Source: Picochlorum sp. 'celeri'
Taxonomy: Eukaryota > Chlorophyta > Trebouxiophyceae
NCBI GenBank assembly: GCA_010909725.1
Contig: JAACMV010000011.1
Location: 682,001-746,000, forward strand
DNA length: 64,000 bases
Direction of reading: 5' to 3'
In this document: positions 1 to 10,166 of the stretch, piece by piece
Layout: each line of letters begins with the position of its first letter
Numbering within the stretch: the first letter of the stretch is position 1
The notes under the pieces: generated by a model
Database searches by the model: none
Seen by the model: the letters and a program-made list of their open reading frames with translations, nothing else
What the model was told of the DNA's origin: nothing
Translations under genes and position numbers: made by a program

Positions 1-113
1 CGGACGACATTTGTGACCTTGTGTCTACTAGTGTCCAAAGACCGAATCCTGGATTTGATGCACGCGAATTTCACACGCTTAGCACGTGCTGACGAAATAT
101 TTCTTTGTTGTAG

Positions 114-803
114 GCCACCCGCCAGGTGACCCGCGCCGCCGTGGAGTTCTATGGCCCAGACAGAGCCAAGTTCTTGGGACCATTCACCCCAGAGGTGCCA
201 TACCTCACTGGTGAGTTCCCAGGAGACTACGGATGGGATACCGCCGGTCTCTCTGCTGACCCAGAGACTTTTGCCCGCTACAGAGAGTGCGAGGTGATCC
301 ACGCCAGATGGGCCATGTTGGGAGCCCTCGGGTGCCTCACCCCAGAGCTCCTCCAGAACAACGGAGCTGCCAACTTCGGAGACTCCGCTGTGTGGTTCAA
401 GGCTGGTGCCTCCATCTTCTCTGAGGATGGACTCAACTACCTCGGAAACCCAGCTCTCATCCACGCCCAGTCCATCATTGCCGTGACCTTCACCCAGGTT
501 GTGCTCATGGGACTCATTGAGGGATACAGAGTCAACGGAGGACCAGCTGGAGAGGGACTCGACCCACTCTACCCAGGAGAGGCCTTCGACCCATTGGGAT
601 TGGCTGACGACCCAGACACCTTTGCTGAGCTCAAGGTGAAGGAGATCAAGAACGGACGTCTTGCTATGTTCTCCATGTTCGGATTCTTCGTCCAGGCTAT
701 TGTGACTGGAAAGGGACCACTCGAGAACTTGGCTGACCACTTGGCTGACCCACAGGTCAACAACGGTTTCGCCAACGCCACCAAGTTCGTCCCAGGAAAC
801 TAA
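114..803 (+). CDS. LHCB: LHCII chlorophyll a/b-binding protein, last exon (copy 1, 5' partial)
   Basis: This is the last exon (229 codons plus stop) of a major light-harvesting complex II protein of the thylakoid membrane. The first exon, which should carry the transit peptide, lies left of the window. Bases 1-113 are the end of its intron, closing with TTGTAG. Visible landmarks are FYGPDR near the mature N-terminus, [17 protein letters not shown], helix B with [13 protein letters not shown] (chlorophyll-ligand Glu/His and the ion-pair Arg), and helix A with [14 protein letters not shown]. Codon use is strongly biased (CCA, GGA, CTC), as expected for a very highly expressed gene and unlike its neighbours. 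A palindromic G-box-like AGCACGTGCT lies at 81-90 in the intron. The exon is almost identical to the second copy downstream. Confidence 0.95.
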   Translation, partial: ATRQVTRAAVEFYGPDRAKFLGPFTPEVPYLTGEFPGDYGWDTAGLSADPETFARYRECEVIHARWAMLGALGCLTPELLQNNGAANFGDSAVWFKAGASIFSEDGLNYLGNPALIHAQSIIAVTFTQVVLMGLIEGYRVNGGPAGEGLDPLYPGEAFDPLGLADDPDTFAELKVKEIKNGRLAMFSMFGFFVQAIVTGKGPLENLADHLADPQVNNGFANATKFVPGN

Positions 804-965
804 GTGCCTGCGCAGTGTTCCATTTAATGATGTCTTCTTTTCATAAGACGTGATTGATACATGTGTTGTTGATCATGTTGCAAATTTTATTGCATTTTAT
901 CTTGTAAAGATGGGCATCTCATTCACTCAGAACACTGTATACACAATCTAGAAATCATGTGACAA

Positions 966-1112
966 CCACTCAAGCGACTTGATGAGTGGCTATGCCGTTG
1001 CGCCACGAAAGTCCCCCAGATGGGATCATATCCCATCTGGATTGTATCTGGATTTTCTGGCCTCAGTAGTCGACGTAAGTCTCCCATCAATAACCGTAGT
1101 TGATGGGAGACT
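966..1112. repeat. Cluster of three perfect hairpins between the LHCII genes
   Basis: Three inverted repeats follow each other in the 439-base spacer. The first is a 7-bp stem with a 10-nt loop (966-989). The second is a 10-bp stem, CCAGATGGGA, with a 5-nt loop (1016-1040). The third is a 13-bp stem, AGTCTCCCATCAA, with a 9-nt loop (1078-1112). All stems are perfect. They lie after the 3' end of copy 1 and about 130 bases before the start codon of copy 2. They could act in 3'-end formation or insulation, or be remnants of a small element; function is unknown. The rest of the spacer (804-1242) holds CCAAT-type boxes near 1143-1152 and no gene. Confidence 0.7.
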
Positions 1113-1242
1113 ATCCCCAATGACTTGAGATCTGATTCGGGGCAATCCAATCAGCATCATAAAATGCGGATGCCACCGAGGCTCTCAACAATATTTTATT
1201 GCAGTGAACCGATTTTGCCAAACAAATAAATTTCAAACCAAA

Positions 1243-2214
1243 ATGCAGTCCGCTATGATTCGCTCCTCTGCTATGCTCAAGGCCAAGGTCTCCACTTCTG
1301 GAAGGGTACGTCTTGTTGCTTTTGTTCTGTTCTCCGTCGCATCTGCTCCCAATCACTTTCACGCACGGAAAACCCAATAAAATTGTTCCAAGTGATAGCA
1401 TATGACAATATCTAGAGGGTTTTTGCTGACTGTGCAACGCGTCGGAGGATGCTATCCGAGGAAGATCCATTGTGGTCAATCTTGTTCCAAGATATGGATA
1501 AACTCACTGTACTTTGTTATTCAGGGAACCCGCCAGGTGACCCGCGCCGCCGTGGAGTTCTATGGCCCAGACAGAGCCAAGTTCTTGGGACCATTCACCC
1601 CAGAGGTGCCATACCTCACTGGTGAGTTCCCAGGAGACTACGGATGGGATACCGCCGGTCTCTCTGCTGACCCAGAGACCTTTGCTCGCTACAGAGAGTG
1701 CGAGGTGATCCACGCCAGATGGGCCATGTTGGGAGCCCTCGGGTGCCTCACCCCAGAGCTCCTCCAGAACAACGGAGCTGCCAACTTCGGAGACTCCGCT
1801 GTGTGGTTCAAGGCTGGTGCCTCCATCTTCTCTGAGGATGGACTCAACTACCTCGGAAACCCAGCTCTCATCCACGCCCAGTCCATCATTGCCGTGACCT
1901 TCACCCAGGTTGTGCTCATGGGACTCATTGAGGGATACAGAGTCAACGGAGGACCAGCTGGAGAGGGACTCGACCCACTCTACCCAGGAGAGGCCTTCGA
2001 CCCATTGGGATTGGCTGACGACCCAGACACCTTTGCTGAGCTCAAGGTGAAGGAGATCAAGAACGGACGTCTTGCTATGTTCTCCATGTTCGGATTCTTC
2101 GTCCAGGCTATTGTGACTGGAAAGGGACCACTCGAGAACTTGGCTGACCACTTGGCTGACCCACAGGTCAACAACGGTTTCGCCAACGCCACCAAGTTCG
2201 TCCCAGGAAACTAA
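1243..2214 (+). CDS. LHCB: LHCII chlorophyll a/b-binding protein (copy 2, complete)
   Basis: Two exons (1243..1305 and 1525..2214; phase 0; donor GTACGT, acceptor TTCAG) encode a 250-residue precursor of a major LHCII antenna protein. Exon 1 encodes 21 residues ([16 protein letters not shown]...) of simple plastid-transit character with no hydrophobic signal peptide, which argues for a primary plastid. The mature part has [14 protein letters not shown], helix [14 protein letters not shown], a long lumenal/helix C region and helix [15 protein letters not shown], ending in KFVPGN. It binds chlorophyll a/b and harvests light mainly for photosystem II. From the fourth base of exon 2 to the stop it differs from copy 1 at only two bases, both synonymous. 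Introns and flanks are unrelated. Confidence 0.96.
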
Positions 2215-2626
2215 TATGATTCTTCCATTTCTAGATGCATCGAATGGATCCAATTCTTAGAGTGATTCAATTGTAATAGATGTATTTTGCACTGCACTGT
2301 ATACCCGAATTCAAATTGAATTGACTGGATTCCCTGCGTCAAGGGAATATTCTTTCCTGGCTCTTGATTGGGACGTGTCGAAATTTCGAACCAAGGAGCA
2401 TTTTGCCAAATCATGCCACATGATCAACCAACACGGTTACATTACACTCATTGCATTTAAATTATTGGTTATTTAATACAGTAGGGTGATTTGTCACAAG
2501 TACATTGACAACGAGGTTTGTATCCTTGAGCGAGTGGCCTCAGAGTAGTTGGTAGAAAAGTATAGGAGAACCGAGCAGGCAGTGCACATTGTCGTATATG
2601 AACCTAGCATGGTATAGAAAACAATA
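2215..2626. other. Intergenic region: LHCII 3' flank and phosphoesterase promoter
   Basis: This 412-base stretch has no supported gene. It contains AT-rich segments and the near-palindrome ATTCAAATTGAAT around 2309. It presumably holds the LHCII 3' UTR and the upstream region of the next gene on the same strand. Confidence 0.5.
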
Positions 2627-5600
2627 ATGTCACCGACTCAGTTTCGGCATACACAGTATGCCGTGTACATAACGGCCATGGCAACTGCTTTAGCAGCTGG
2701 GTATGACAGCTGTCAGGGCATTGTTCAAAGGTATCATATTAATAAGAAATGGTTCTACTTGTATGGGTTTTTGATGCTATTTGCATATCTCTACGTTAGA
2801 CCATTGATTCGGAAGCGACTAGGCTCCGCATCTTCAGCCTATATCAACTGGAATACAGTATATGCCATGTGGCTCTGTGCTGCTGTGTTTTACCATATGC
2901 CTTCTTTCGAGTCCCTGGGTTTCGATATCAAAGCGGATGTATCAATTATTTTGACGATATTTTTGATGTCATGTGCTCTGCTGGGGATTCTTGCGAGCAC
3001 ATATGGCTTTTTGACAAGCATACGTGGTGTCTCAAAGAGGCTTTTGTATATTCCTCCCAGTTCAAAAGAAATCTTTAGTGTGGTGGTTTTGAATTCGATG
3101 AATTTAGCATTGGCATGCTCTACATATTATTCTTTTTGTGGGAATTCCCCAGAGTATCGCAGAAAGATTCACCCAGATGATTCTTTTAGAAATTACATTT
3201 GTAGTGATTTGTTGAGGCCCATATCATCTCACCAATATCAGATTTTTTCACGATGGGTGATTTATGGAGAAGGCGAGAGTACAAACACGACCTTGGTTGA
3301 TGAGACTGCTGTTTTGATGGATGGATACATTTCTCCAGTGTTTACAACATGGCTGACTTTGTTTTTCCTCTTTCTTTGCAATAGTGGTGCCGACTTCGTA
3401 GCAGCCTATTTTGTGCGGTGCTCAACTATGGCAACGTACCAGAGAAGTGGAAGTTCTCGAATGAAACGAAAATCATCGGGCAGAAAGAGTGCTTTGGAGA
3501 ATGGGGACAGCCCACCTTTGAATGGGGCAGGCAGCTTTGGGTCTCTCTCCGAGCTTGACTTTCTGTGGAATAGTGCGACGATCACTGGACCGTTAAAAAC
3601 AGTCTCTTCATTTTTCCATCCAAAAGGAGATGAGCGAGATGACGAGGACATTTTGCCAAGTATGATTGTAGGACGAAAGGTTCCTGATCACACTCCATCC
3701 CCAAATTTTTTGCCAATGTTCCCATGGTATTCTGGGACTTCAGCGGATTTGCTCAACACGCTGATCGAATTGATTGTCTCTGTGAAGGTGTTTGTTGGAA
3801 GATTTGATATGAGAACAATGTTGTCGGCGACCCCGTTTGAGAGGACTTCTGTTCATTCTGAGTATGGTCCTGCTGAAGGTGATGGCTATACGTTCGAACA
3901 CTTGTCGGAGAAGAAAGAACTATGGCTTGATTTTTGCGCTGATACAGGAGATGGTGGTAATTCAACCTACTCTATAGCGAGATGTCTGGCTTCCAAAAGA
4001 ATATTTGTCAATCTGCCAGAGGAAATGGCTGAAAAGGAGGGGGAGACAGGTGGAAGACGTATGCTTCCCAGAGGCGACACGTTAATCCACGGAGGGGACT
4101 TGGCGTATCCTAATCCCACAGGTATGTTTCACTTCTCATAAAAGGATAAGAGAATAGACATTGATTTGCGTATCATGAAATGCAGATGAGACATATGAAA
4201 TGAGGCTGTTCAAGCCATACCAGGATGCATTTCAATCGCCTCCTCATGTGTACTCAGGACATTTGGTTGTCAATAAGCCTGATCTTCCGATGCAATACTA
4301 TCTATCTTCTATGGAAAAGTGCCTGGCGTGTTCTCAGAAAAAGCAGGAAGATTCTTGTGATTCCCCTTGCAAGATGTGTCTAAAGGTGCAAGCACTGCGA
4401 TCATACCAAGGCCCTACATCATTCATGATCCCAGGGAATCATGATTGGATTGATGGATTAGAAACTTTTCAACGCAATGTCATACATCGAGGATGGATTG
4501 GAGGCTGGTTACTTCCACAGGAGAAGTCATATTTTGCATTAAAATTGCCTCATGGATGGTGGCTTTTTGGTGTTGATTTAGCATTGGAGGAGGACATTGA
4601 CATGTGCCAGTACAGATATTTTGCAAAAATTGCAGAAGAAAGGATGTCTTCTACAGATCGTGCAATTATAGTGACTCATTGTCCCCAGTGGCTTGTTGAC
4701 TGGTTCTGGGGCCACGGTGAAGAATCTGGTAAGATTTTGCGACAACTCATACGAGGACCTTTAAGAGGCAGGGTGAAGCTGAGACTTGCCGGTGATCTTC
4801 ACTTCTATATGCGACACTCTTTCAAAAGATATGGAAGTGAAGGTGTCAGTGTTCCTCCGTCCTACATGCCAACTCCTGCAGGTGGTTCACCAATTCCTGG
4901 GGGGTCACCTCGTCAAAGACAGGGGCAACCTGCTGAAGTTCTTTCAAAACAATCTCATGCTCAGCTTATAAGTAAGCTTAGTAATATCGCTAAAAAGAAC
5001 GGACAGAGCAATGAAGATGAGAACCACTCCAGGTCGGTTGGTTTCAAATCAAGTTCCACCCCAACAGGAAAATTGGGCAGTATGGAGTCTACAACTCCAG
5101 TCTCGCTGGAAGGTTCGTCTCCTCCTAATTGGTGGCCCGGCCTCAGGGTGAAATCTCCACTTGAAGGGTCGTCGCCTTCTCACCCTACCCACTTGTCTGA
5201 AAAGTATAATAGAGATTCAGAGTGGGAAGCTCCTCCACCAGGCTGGGTACTGAACGATGCTGAGCATTTGGTTGTGTGTGGTTCAGGAGGGGCATTCCTC
5301 CATCCCACGCACGTGTTCTCGTATGCTCGGTTCAGGCCTCTGCATGATCCCTCGGCTGGACCAATTCATGTGCAACCTTCGAGCTTGCTGAAAGAAAAAA
5401 GATCCTTCCCAAGCTCATCCAGTCTCTATAGCATGAGGAAGTCTGATCGTCCAAAACCCTCTGCAGGAGGAGAGTATCAGTGCATCACGTCGTTTCCAAC
5501 ACCAGACGACTCGTTTAGAATCGGTAAACAGAATCTTCATGCGTTTAGGAACGTCAATTCTCGTTTCGACATTATTGGAGGAGTGGTGTACTATTTATTA

Positions 5601-6650
5601 GTGCTGTCAGCCTTGCCAAGATGCACAGAGGTGGCTCAGATTTTCAATGCCACCTCACCATCAGAGGCTGTAGGATGCTTTTTGCGCGGTATAGGTAGCA
5701 CCTTTTTGTACATTTTCTCAGAGTCTTATGTATCATTTTTTGCCTTTTTCCTGCTCTTTTTGGTGGTGTATGGTTTTGCTCGAGGGGGAGGTGTTGGAGC
5801 TATCCATGGTGTGGCCCCTGCAGCACGAAGGAAGCCAGAGTATCGAGGCTTTGCCCTTGCTGTCAAGGCTCGAATGGGAGGTATTTCCGCACAGCTTATT
5901 TATTCTATTGTACATGCGCTTTTCCACCTCACAGCGGCTATTGCGCTGCTATTGCTGCTTGAAGTTGGCATAGAAACAGTTATTCGTTATGAAAATGTGG
6001 GCAGCGATGGCTATCATTCTCTATATCGATGGTACAGGCAATTCGAAAGAAGTCAATTCCCTGATCCAGCAAACCTCCGCAGTATACTATCATACTGGAC
6101 CTTTGGTCTCTATCCAAACGCCATTAAATGGCTTTTTGCGATATTTGATGTTCCAGAGGCCATTGCTGTTTCCAGGAGTGCTACATGCGCTGCAGGTGGC
6201 TCCATCGCGGCGTTGACACGACTTCAGACGATTGGATATTATATCGGCGTCTTGCTGTATTTCTGGGTCTTGGCGACTCCAACAGTGGGATTGATTTTTG
6301 GCGTTTACCTCTACATCTCAGGAAACTGGCTCCATGTCCATTATGATGAATCCTTCTCAGCCCTCCAGGTGGAAGACAGGAAGGCATTTTTACGTCTTCA
6401 CATTGATTCCTCTGGAAATCTCGAGGTATATTCTCTAGGACTGAGGGATGTCCCAAGAGAATGGAGAGAAGACCCTCGGTGGAAATCACACGGTGGTGGT
6501 GCCTTCAATTTGGACATGCCCCATGAGGCAGAATTTCCCAGCAGATGGATGCCTGTCAAGCCCACAGGAAGAGGCAAAATGCAATATTCAGACCCTCCTG
6601 AAGACTTACTGGAGGTTGTAGACTACTTGAAGATTCCCAAATCTGAGTGA
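2627..6650 (+). CDS. Polytopic membrane calcineurin-like metallophosphoesterase
   Basis: Two exons (2627..4121 and 4186..6650; GTATGT...TGCAG; junction PNPT-DETYEMR) give a 1319-residue protein. About six hydrophobic segments fill residues 1-270. Then comes a calcineurin-like phosphoesterase core with its metal-binding blocks in order: DTGDGGN (about 440), HGGDLAYP (about 489), PGNHDW (about 581), THCPQW (about 661) and GDLHFYMRHS (about 699). After a Ser/Pro-rich stretch, further hydrophobic helices follow (VVYYLLVLSAL, SFFAFFLLFLVVYGF, LTAAIALLLLLEVG, GVLLYFWVLATPTVG). The catalytic domain therefore sits between two membrane bundles. Similar multi-spanning phosphoesterases are known in plants and algae, but the substrate is unknown. 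All expected metal ligands appear present, so it is probably an active hydrolase. Confidence 0.88.
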
Positions 6651-6920
6651 TTCCTTTTGAATGTGTACTCATTGAGATGGTCCTGTAAACCACCGTCATT
6701 TATTCAGATTGGTCGCACCGTATACTGCAAGACCGCATGACACTCTCCTTTATATGTATATCGCTTATTTTCAGTTCATACGACATTGTGTCGGTATTTT
6801 TTCTTGACAGAAGCTGCCATCGCATCTGAAAATAAACTGGGAGTTCATTTGACACCAGACCGCCTTTGCTGCGCTGGGATTACGCGATTTTCCAAATAAT
6901 TTCAAAGCAAAGTCGATGGC

Positions 6921-8526
6921 ATGAGGGCACAAAAGGTACGGCCACTGTATTTGATTTCGCTGAGGCGTTTTCGGAGAATGCGTGCGTGCGCGGTTTTAGG
7001 TCCATCATCGCTCAAGCTACTGATGGGGCGATGAAGAGGAGATATTTTGTATCAGCATGGACAATTAATGGGATCTGGTGGCGTGGTGACCCCATGGGAA
7101 TGGTTTTTTCCAACGTTGTCTCACGGCGTGCCTTTTTTTGCAGAAGAATAAGAAGCAAAAGAGAGGGAAGGAGAACCTCGTGAAAGAAAATGTCCAGGCT
7201 TCTCCTGCTGCTGTTCCAGAGACGCAGGCACAGCCGGAAGCACCAAAGCCTGAGGAGAGGGAACCTATTCCATGGAGTGAAGTAGAACTGCCTCTTCTTC
7301 CACATACTCAGTTGAACTGTACGTGGAGGGATGGAACGATGCGGCCTGCTCGTATTATTGAGAGAAGACCTTTGAAAGGTGGTGGAGCAGACGATTGGGA
7401 GTACTACGTACATTACAGAGGCGTTGATAGGCGTATGGACTGCTGGAAACTTTTAGAGGATTTTGATAAGGATAGCATTATTCCACCCCGTTTACTGGAT
7501 GCCGTGGATCCAAAGTACGTATATAATAATAATGATAATAGATATCGTTGGTCTCGTCTGATCCTGCCTGCGAGTATCCATGAGCATCTGTTTTCCTGCA
7601 GGACTAAAAAGCCAAAATATGAGGAGATTCATAGCGAAGATGATGGCCATCACGGATTCTCTCAGCAAAAGATTAGAGCTCATGAAGAAGCAACAAAAGT
7701 GAAAAATGTCGAACAGATTGAGTTAGGGCGACATACGATGGACGTGTGGTACTTCTCCCCACTGCCTCCTGAATACTCTGGGTTCAAGAAATTATACTTT
7801 TGCGAGTATGATCTGACGTATTATGTCTCTCGAGAACAACTCTTGCGTCATTTGAGAAAGGTTCGGATACAGCATCCGCCTGGGAATGAGATTTATCGAA
7901 ATAATGGGATATCCATGTTTGAAGTGGATGGAGATGAAGCAACTGAATATTGTAGAAACTTGTGCTCGCTCGCGAAAATGTTCCTAGATCATAAATCAGT
8001 TGAATGTTGCATCAATGATTTCATGTTCTACGTCATGTGCGAGTGCGATGAACGAGGTGCTCACGTGGTCGGGTATTTTTCAAAAGAAAAGGCTCCAACA
8101 AGAAAGTTCAATCTATCCTGCATATTGGCTATACCTGCATACCAGCGACGAGGCTACGGAAAATTCCTCGTTTCATTTTCATATGAATTAAGCAAAATTG
8201 AGAAGAAAGTTGGCACCCCAGAGACCCCACTGTCAGATATGGGACAGGTCACCTATGATAGCCATTGGGCACGAGTCATCTGCAACATATTAAAAGAAGT
8301 CGAAGGACCTGTGAGTGTCAAGATACTGAGTGATATGACCATGTTCACAGAGCAAGACATTACTTACACACTGAAGAGACTGAATCTCATTCGGTACGTC
8401 AAAGGGCAACCAGTGATTTGTGCCCCAATTGCCACTCTGGATGAGCATTTGAAGAAATGTGGATCCGTCGGCCTCCCTGTGGATCCTAGAAAGATTGTTT
8501 GGTCTCCCAACCCTAACTATGTTTAA
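6921..8526 (+). CDS. MYST-family histone acetyltransferase (tandem copy 1)
   Basis: Proposed exons are 6921..6935, 7144..7514 and 7602..8526, giving 436 residues. The 15-nt first exon (MRAQK) is modelled on the downstream paralogue, whose short first exon also ends in QK at the same phase. The second intron (87 nt, GTACGT...CTGCAG) has no in-frame stop. Removing it restores DPKTKKPKYEE, matching DPKSKKRRYED in the paralogue. Domains are an N-terminal Lys-rich tail, a chromo-barrel (YYVHYRGVDRRMD) and the MYST core. The core has the acetyl-CoA loop QRRGYGK, the catalytic-Cys block NLSCILAIP, the general-base Glu in TPETPLSDMG and the autoacetylated Lys in FLDHKS. Zinc ligands of the C2HC finger are mostly lost. 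The family acetylates histone H4 in Esa1/TIP60/HAM-type complexes. Confidence 0.88.
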
Positions 8527-8617
8527 TAAAAACTTGTTGTATTGTAATGGAAGTGCTATAGGACAGTATTGGTAGTTGGAACAAGACTAACGGCATTTCC
8601 ATCGAAAGAAACACGGC

Positions 8618-10123
8618 ATGGCAGTTCGACGAACCAGTCGGGCGCAGCAAAAGGTATGATTTAATGATATAGTAGACATATGTAATGGATTAAAGGGGAG
8701 AGAGTGTCCGTTAAGCCCTTGTTTGAGTGTCCCTTGGTTCGGAAAGGTCGCGATTGAGTGGTCATCGTTGTTGTTGGAACCGACCTCTGTTCCCTGATAT
8801 CAGTCTCAGCGTTCATTTGAATACTATCATGATTTGCAGGCTAGGAAAAGCGGCAGTGCAGGCAAGGAGAATGTTGCTGCAGAAAAAGTGGACAATGAGT
8901 CAGGTCAACAAACTGCTGCTGCTGCTGCTGCTCAACCGTTGGTGGAGAGAACACCAATTCCCCGAGAAGACGTGATCTTGCCGTTGGAGCCATACACACT
9001 TGTATCATGCCAATGGAGGGATGATAAAATGCATCCAGCAAGGATTGTCGATCGCAGGGAAGTCAATGGAGAGTATCAATACTATGTTCACTATCGCAAG
9101 TTGAATAGGCGCATGGATGAATGGGTGTCTGTTGACAAGTTGGACCTGGATACGGTGATTCCGCCAGAGCCAATCGATCCGAATGATCCCAAATCAAAGA
9201 AGAGGCGATATGAGGATCATAGTGAGGAGGAGGGGGAAGGGCATGAGGCCTTTGATGAGCAGGAGCTTCGCCATCATGAGGAAGTGACCAAAGTGAAGAA
9301 TATTGGCAAGATTGAGCTTGGACGATACCAAATGGACACATGGTACTTCTCTCCCCTGCCACAAGAGTATAATGGCGTGAATACTTTGTATTTCTGTGAG
9401 TATGACTTGGCATTTTTCAAGAAGAGGGACGAAATGTTGAGGCACTTGAGAAAGGTGCGGAATCTCCACCCTCCGGGAGCAGAGATTTACAGGCATAAAG
9501 GGATTTCCATGTTTGAGATTGATGGGAGACGAGAAAAGGAGTACTGCCAAAATCTGTGCTATTTGGCCAAACTATTCCTTGATCATAAAACTCTCACGTA
9601 TGACGTGGATTTTTTCCTGTTCTATGTCATGTGCGAGTGTGATGAACGAGGTGCCCACATCACAGGATATTTCTCCAAGGAAAAGTATTCTGAAGAAGGG
9701 CGCAATTTGGCATGTATTTTGACATTGCCAGCATATCAAAGGAGAGGATACGGTAAATTTTTGATTTCATTTTCCTATGAATTAAGTAAAATAGAGAAGA
9801 AAGTAGGAACTCCAGAGAGACCATTATCTGATCTTGGACTTGTGTCATATCGTGGGTACTGGACCAGAACGTTGCTGACTATTTTGAAAGAAATGGAGGG
9901 ATCGGTCAGTATAAAAGAGCTTAGCGAGATGACAATGATCAAGCCTGAGGATATTATATCGACATTGCAGCATTTGAAAATGATCCAGTACATCAAGGGT
10001 CAGCATGTGATTTGTGCAGCGCCGCATGCCGTGGAGGCTCATCTCAAAGCATGTGGATCACCAGGGCTCCTGGTTGAGCCATCGAAAATCATTTGGACCC
10101 CGCATGATCATTCAAAAGATTAA
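8618..10123 (+). CDS. MYST-family histone acetyltransferase (tandem copy 2)
   Basis: Two exons (8618..8653 and 8840..10123; phase 0) give 439 residues. The N-terminus MAVRRTSRAQQK is followed by a tail with a GCT-repeat polyalanine run. Then come a chromo-barrel (YYVHYRKLNRRMDEWV) and the MYST domain: YFSPLPQEYNG, FLDHKTLTYDVD, catalytic NLACILTLPAYQRRGYGK and GTPERPLSDLG. Catalytic Cys, acetyl-CoA loop, Glu and autoacetylation Lys are all present. In the finger region (about residue 194 on, YFCEYDL...RHLRKV) the second and fourth zinc ligands are replaced, as in copy 1. It starts 91 nt after copy 1 ends, clearly as a tandem duplicate. It keeps more consensus residues than copy 1 and is probably the canonical Esa1/HAM-type enzyme acting on nucleosomal H4 in the nucleus. 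Confidence 0.92.
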
Positions 10124-10166
10124 GAAATATATTGTAACTTATTATATCAAACAGCGAGAAAAGAGC

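Noticed and set aside
1545..1575. LHCII trimerisation motif with Phe instead of Trp (FYGPDR)
   Set aside because: Phe at this position also occurs in known green algal LHCBM proteins, so it is not an anomaly.
1504..2253. Long 249-codon open frame antisense to the second LHCII exon
   Set aside because: It is a by-product of the extreme codon bias of the LHCII gene. The protein is Ser/Glu/Val-rich with no recognisable domain, and only a shorter version occurs antisense to copy 1.
8841..9550. Minus-strand open frames opposite the second MYST gene
   Set aside because: They are reading-frame shadows of a well-supported coding exon, without domains of their own.
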